Below are positions 62,101-64,000 of a stretch of DNA of 64,000 bases, in pieces. This DNA is from Athripsodes cinereus (taxonomy: Eukaryota; Arthropoda; Insecta; Trichoptera; Leptoceridae), in NCBI GenBank assembly GCA_947579605.1, contig OX388314.1:6014001-6078000 (forward strand). Reading direction: 5' to 3'. The translations under genes and the position numbers were made by a program. The notes under the pieces are model-generated. The model ran no database searches, was not told the origin of the DNA, and was given only the letters and a program-made list of their open reading frames with translations. Numbering within the stretch: position 1 is the first letter of the stretch; every line of letters starts with the position of its first letter.

Positions 62101-64000
62101 TGTATCTACATCATTTTGATATTTTAGAATAAAGAAAATAATAATAATAATATGCATAACAAAATTATTTAGTTTTTTGTCCGCCCTGTAAAGTAGCTAT
62201 TTTGGAGTTACCCAATCTGCGAATTAAGGTATCGATATGTTTTCAATATTGTCGTCACTATCTGTACATGTATTATAGTGGACGAACAATGTGATTATTT
62301 TGTGATCAGAAAGTAAGCCATTCAATAGAAATATAAGTGCACGATTGTTTTTGATACGTGCTTTTGGGTTCCATCTGTAACTGGCCATAAAACTTTGCGT
62401 TACAAAGTTGAAAATATTAAGACGGGGGAGAATTGAAAGACTTAGTATGTATGTAGTAAGTATGTACAGAGGTTTGTTGTGCAACAGTGCCAAAGTTTGT
62501 GTATATTGCTGTTAGTTTAGGGGAGAAGATATAGCAAGCACTAGGTCATCTTATCCCTAGCGAAGGTCAAGGAGAGCCTTGATCCATATCAAAGTTTTAT
62601 AGTCGCGGATACTTTGGTAATATTGTAAAGCGACCCCATTAAAGGTATTGTAAATTATATGATGATTTCACTTAATTTAATTATTTAGCTCCCTTATTAT
62701 TTTGAAATTATAATAAATTATCAAGTACAATGTTACTCCATACAATTTTGCTAATTGTTAACTCACGTTATTTCTCTTTATGCTTAGCATTTTGGAGTAA
62801 ATATATAATTATACACGTGTTCCAGAAGTGTTATTTACTGATGTTATGTTAGGTTGCTTTGCTACGAACACGTACAAAATGAATGACAAAATGTTATTAA
62901 TGGTATTTGAACAAAGAATAAATAATTTCACGCCGAAAAGGAATCCTGTTTTTAGTTCTGTGTATAGAGTGAGTGTTATTGACAAACAATAAGTATGAAT
63001 AAATTGAAACATCGAGCTATTTCGTGATAAAATGGAAGAAAGTGTCCGCAGAATGTAAACAGATAATTTTTGAATAATTTTGTGTTACTTTTTTAAAAAA
63101 TGTTTAAATTCGTTATTATTCATAGATTTCTTTTGTTTGATTGACCGATGAAACTAAAAATAAAAGGTTACACTCTTTATGGTTTTTCTCATTGTTATGG
63201 TAAAAGAATTCGATTTTTGATATATTATAATCGTTAAAGTACGTATTAACTCGCTATATTGTAATGTGGAATGGTTATAATTTATTTAATGAAGTAAGTC
63301 CGCACGATAAGAAATAATCCGCCATAGTATGTAAGTAACGGCTCTATTTTCATACTATATTACCCATTTATTTCATTCATCAATAAGTACTTATAATTTA
63401 TTCCTAATATGGATAAAATTGCCTATTTTGCAATGAACATAAGTCACGGAATAATAACATCTACATAATTATAGCTGAAGAAATCATTAAGGGAATTTCT
63501 TAATTTGTGGAAAAAAAAAACTGTTACCGTTAAATTATAATAGAGATATTGTTATTATCTACTTTATGTATCGTTGTTATGTAACTAGTTCTTACCTGTC
63601 GATTGCGATTCCAATCAAGTTGAGAATGGACGCGCAGCACGCCAAGGTGATCAGTATGAATCTTAGAACACAGGTAGTCTTCATTTTTCCCAGGTCGTTG
63701 TGTAAATAGAAGGCCAGATGATACGGCAACGTCAATCCGACGCTCAAATCCGAAACAGCCAAATTTAAAACAAACTTATTCGATATAAGATTGGACAGTT
63801 TCCTACTAAGCGTTACAGCCAGTATTGTCAAAGTATTCCCTCCTACAATCAGCACCATCAACAGACCGTCAATGACCGTCCAGAGCCATATGAGCGGTTC
63901 TGACGCTTCATCTCCATGCAATGTTGAACTATTGTATTCCGGTTGAATAATCGTTGAGTTGAGCCTTCCCAAAACGCTTTCAGTTACACCCAGTTCATCA
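56166..64000 (-). CDS. Class A (rhodopsin-like) GPCR, 5' end beyond window, adenosine-receptor-like
   Basis: Cell-surface G-protein-coupled receptor. Four exons on the minus strand: 64000(+)-63596, 59440-59281, 58920-58747, 56864-56166, joined in frame with GT-AG ends; stop at 56168-56166. N-terminal Asn-X-Ser/Thr sites (RLNSTI, YNSST), TM1 GGNTLTILAV, TM2 NLAVSDLSVGLTLPY with the sodium-site Asp, the DRY motif rebuilt across the first splice (IAIDRYVAILHPLHYS), an EL2 Cys (DSCDMHK), TM6 SVCWMPYVAV and TM7 NSGINPIIYAWKN. TM3 lacks the Asp that binds amines, arguing against a classic amine receptor; the TM3-TM4 layout is closer to adenosine/MECA-group receptors. The C-terminal tail is long (about 170 residues) and Asn/Asp-rich with an internal repeat. 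The upstream frame stays open at the window edge, so the start is outside. Ligand unknown. Confidence 0.88.
57045..57258. repeat. Recent tandem duplication in GPCR intron
   Basis: Two back-to-back copies, 57045-57150 and 57151-57258, each starting TTAATATTAGTTACTTCTTA and ending CTGTACAGAA. They are identical apart from one extra CA unit in a (CA)n run. No coding or regulatory motif is evident. Confidence 0.9.
57893..58040 (-). repeat. RTE-like LINE 3' end in GPCR intron
   Basis: CATCACGCCGCTTCCCTCGC then GGGGTAGGCAGAAAGGATCG; a diverged minus-oriented copy of the RTE-like terminus, preceded by a tail of ACATACATATGT units (57860-57892). Confidence 0.65.
60534..60581 (-). ncRNA. Candidate hammerhead ribozyme 2 (Penelope-like type)
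   Basis: Minus strand: stem I TTTTGC (60581-60576), core CTGACGA (60575-60569), stem II AGAGC-GGAA-GTTCT (five pairs, one G-T, tetraloop), GAAA (60551-60548), self-complementary GCCGGC (60547-60542), then TC giving a CTC cleavage triplet, then GCAAAA (60539-60534) pairing all six bases with TTTTGC. All conserved parts are in place. Predicted cleavage between 60540 and 60539. Flanks (AAATGTCAATTATGGAATAA on the minus strand) resemble Penelope-like element ends as I recall them. No Penelope reverse transcriptase is nearby. Confidence 0.8.
61590..61862 (+). repeat. Interspersed repeat family B with (GAT)n tail
   Basis: Best-preserved copy of family B: CCAGGATTTCCCTCTTTCAC, TAGTTTCTGCCCTGTGCTCC, CGAGAGGAGCGCTGATGATG and further GAT units. 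The microsatellite tail is usual for lepidopteran SINE and LINE ends. Confidence 0.65.
62239..63595. other. GPCR intron, no element recognised
   Basis: Remainder of the long GPCR intron between the TM1-TM3 exon and the 2.47-kb element. AT-rich. No exon, repeat family or structured motif could be supported. Confidence 0.5.

Larger units (their letters stand above)
59767..62238. mobile_element. 2.47-kb non-autonomous transposon with perfect 36-bp inverted ends
   Basis: Ends 59767-59802 and 62203-62238 are exact reverse complements over 36 bp (starts ATATCGATACCTTAATTCGC; inner half ends GGGTAACTCCA). The 14-mer ATTGGGTAACTCCA recurs at 59789, 59957, 61975 and 62028 and in inverse in the right end, like transposase binding sites. 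No transposase frame is seen. The boundary is ambiguous: the ends contain palindromic TATCGATA and TTAA, so the target duplication could be TA, TTAA or TATCGATA. A Penelope-type end (about 60490-60600) and a family B repeat (61590-61862) are nested inside. It lies in the GPCR intron between TM3 and TM4 exons. Confidence 0.85.

Overview
The window is nuclear DNA from an insect, most likely a moth or butterfly (Lepidoptera). It is AT-rich, has short exons with GT-AG introns, and has introns and spacers packed with tRNA-headed SINEs, RTE-like LINE ends, hAT, Harbinger, piggyBac and mariner relics, and Penelope-type sequence. The order is inferred from this repeat set and from gene architecture; no marker in the window proves it.

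Layout, left to right. (1) 1-681: 3' part of a dead D34D mariner. (2) 7357-9906 (+): last four exons of a peroxisomal mitochondrial-carrier-family protein, PMP34/SLC25A17; its first exon lies left of the window or was missed. (3) 9907-18300: no protein gene seen, only repeats, including a 312-bp foldback element that contains a tRNA-like unit. (4) 18304-19689 (+): a small two-exon gene for an unrecognised protein with two membrane spans; its intron holds a Penelope-type inverted repeat with a hammerhead-ribozyme motif. (5) 22058-44433 (-): the nuclear pore gene Nup160, reconstructed here as 26 exons joining in frame to 1362 codons plus stop. Its introns hold hAT, piggyBac and Harbinger non-autonomous elements and two 5'-truncated LINEs. 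(6) 46225-53022 (+): Smg1, the nonsense-mediated-decay kinase, as one uninterrupted 6.8-kb exon that stops at a splice donor inside the kinase domain; the rest of the gene is not in the window. (7) 56166-64000 (-): a class A GPCR with four exons seen (5' end beyond the window) and a long repeat-bearing C-terminal tail; one intron carries a 2.47-kb element with perfect 36-bp inverted ends.

Nup160 and Smg1 are head-to-head, 1.8 kb apart, so may share regulatory DNA. The genes are otherwise unrelated: peroxisomal transport, nuclear pore, mRNA surveillance and cell signalling.

The most interesting signal is two complete hammerhead-ribozyme layouts (19235-19277 and 60534-60581, both minus strand). 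Each has a CTGANGA box, stem II, GAAA, a self-complementary short stem III, a cleavage triplet and a matching stem I. A decayed third copy lies at 21229-21275. They fit the family of hammerheads known from Penelope-like elements.
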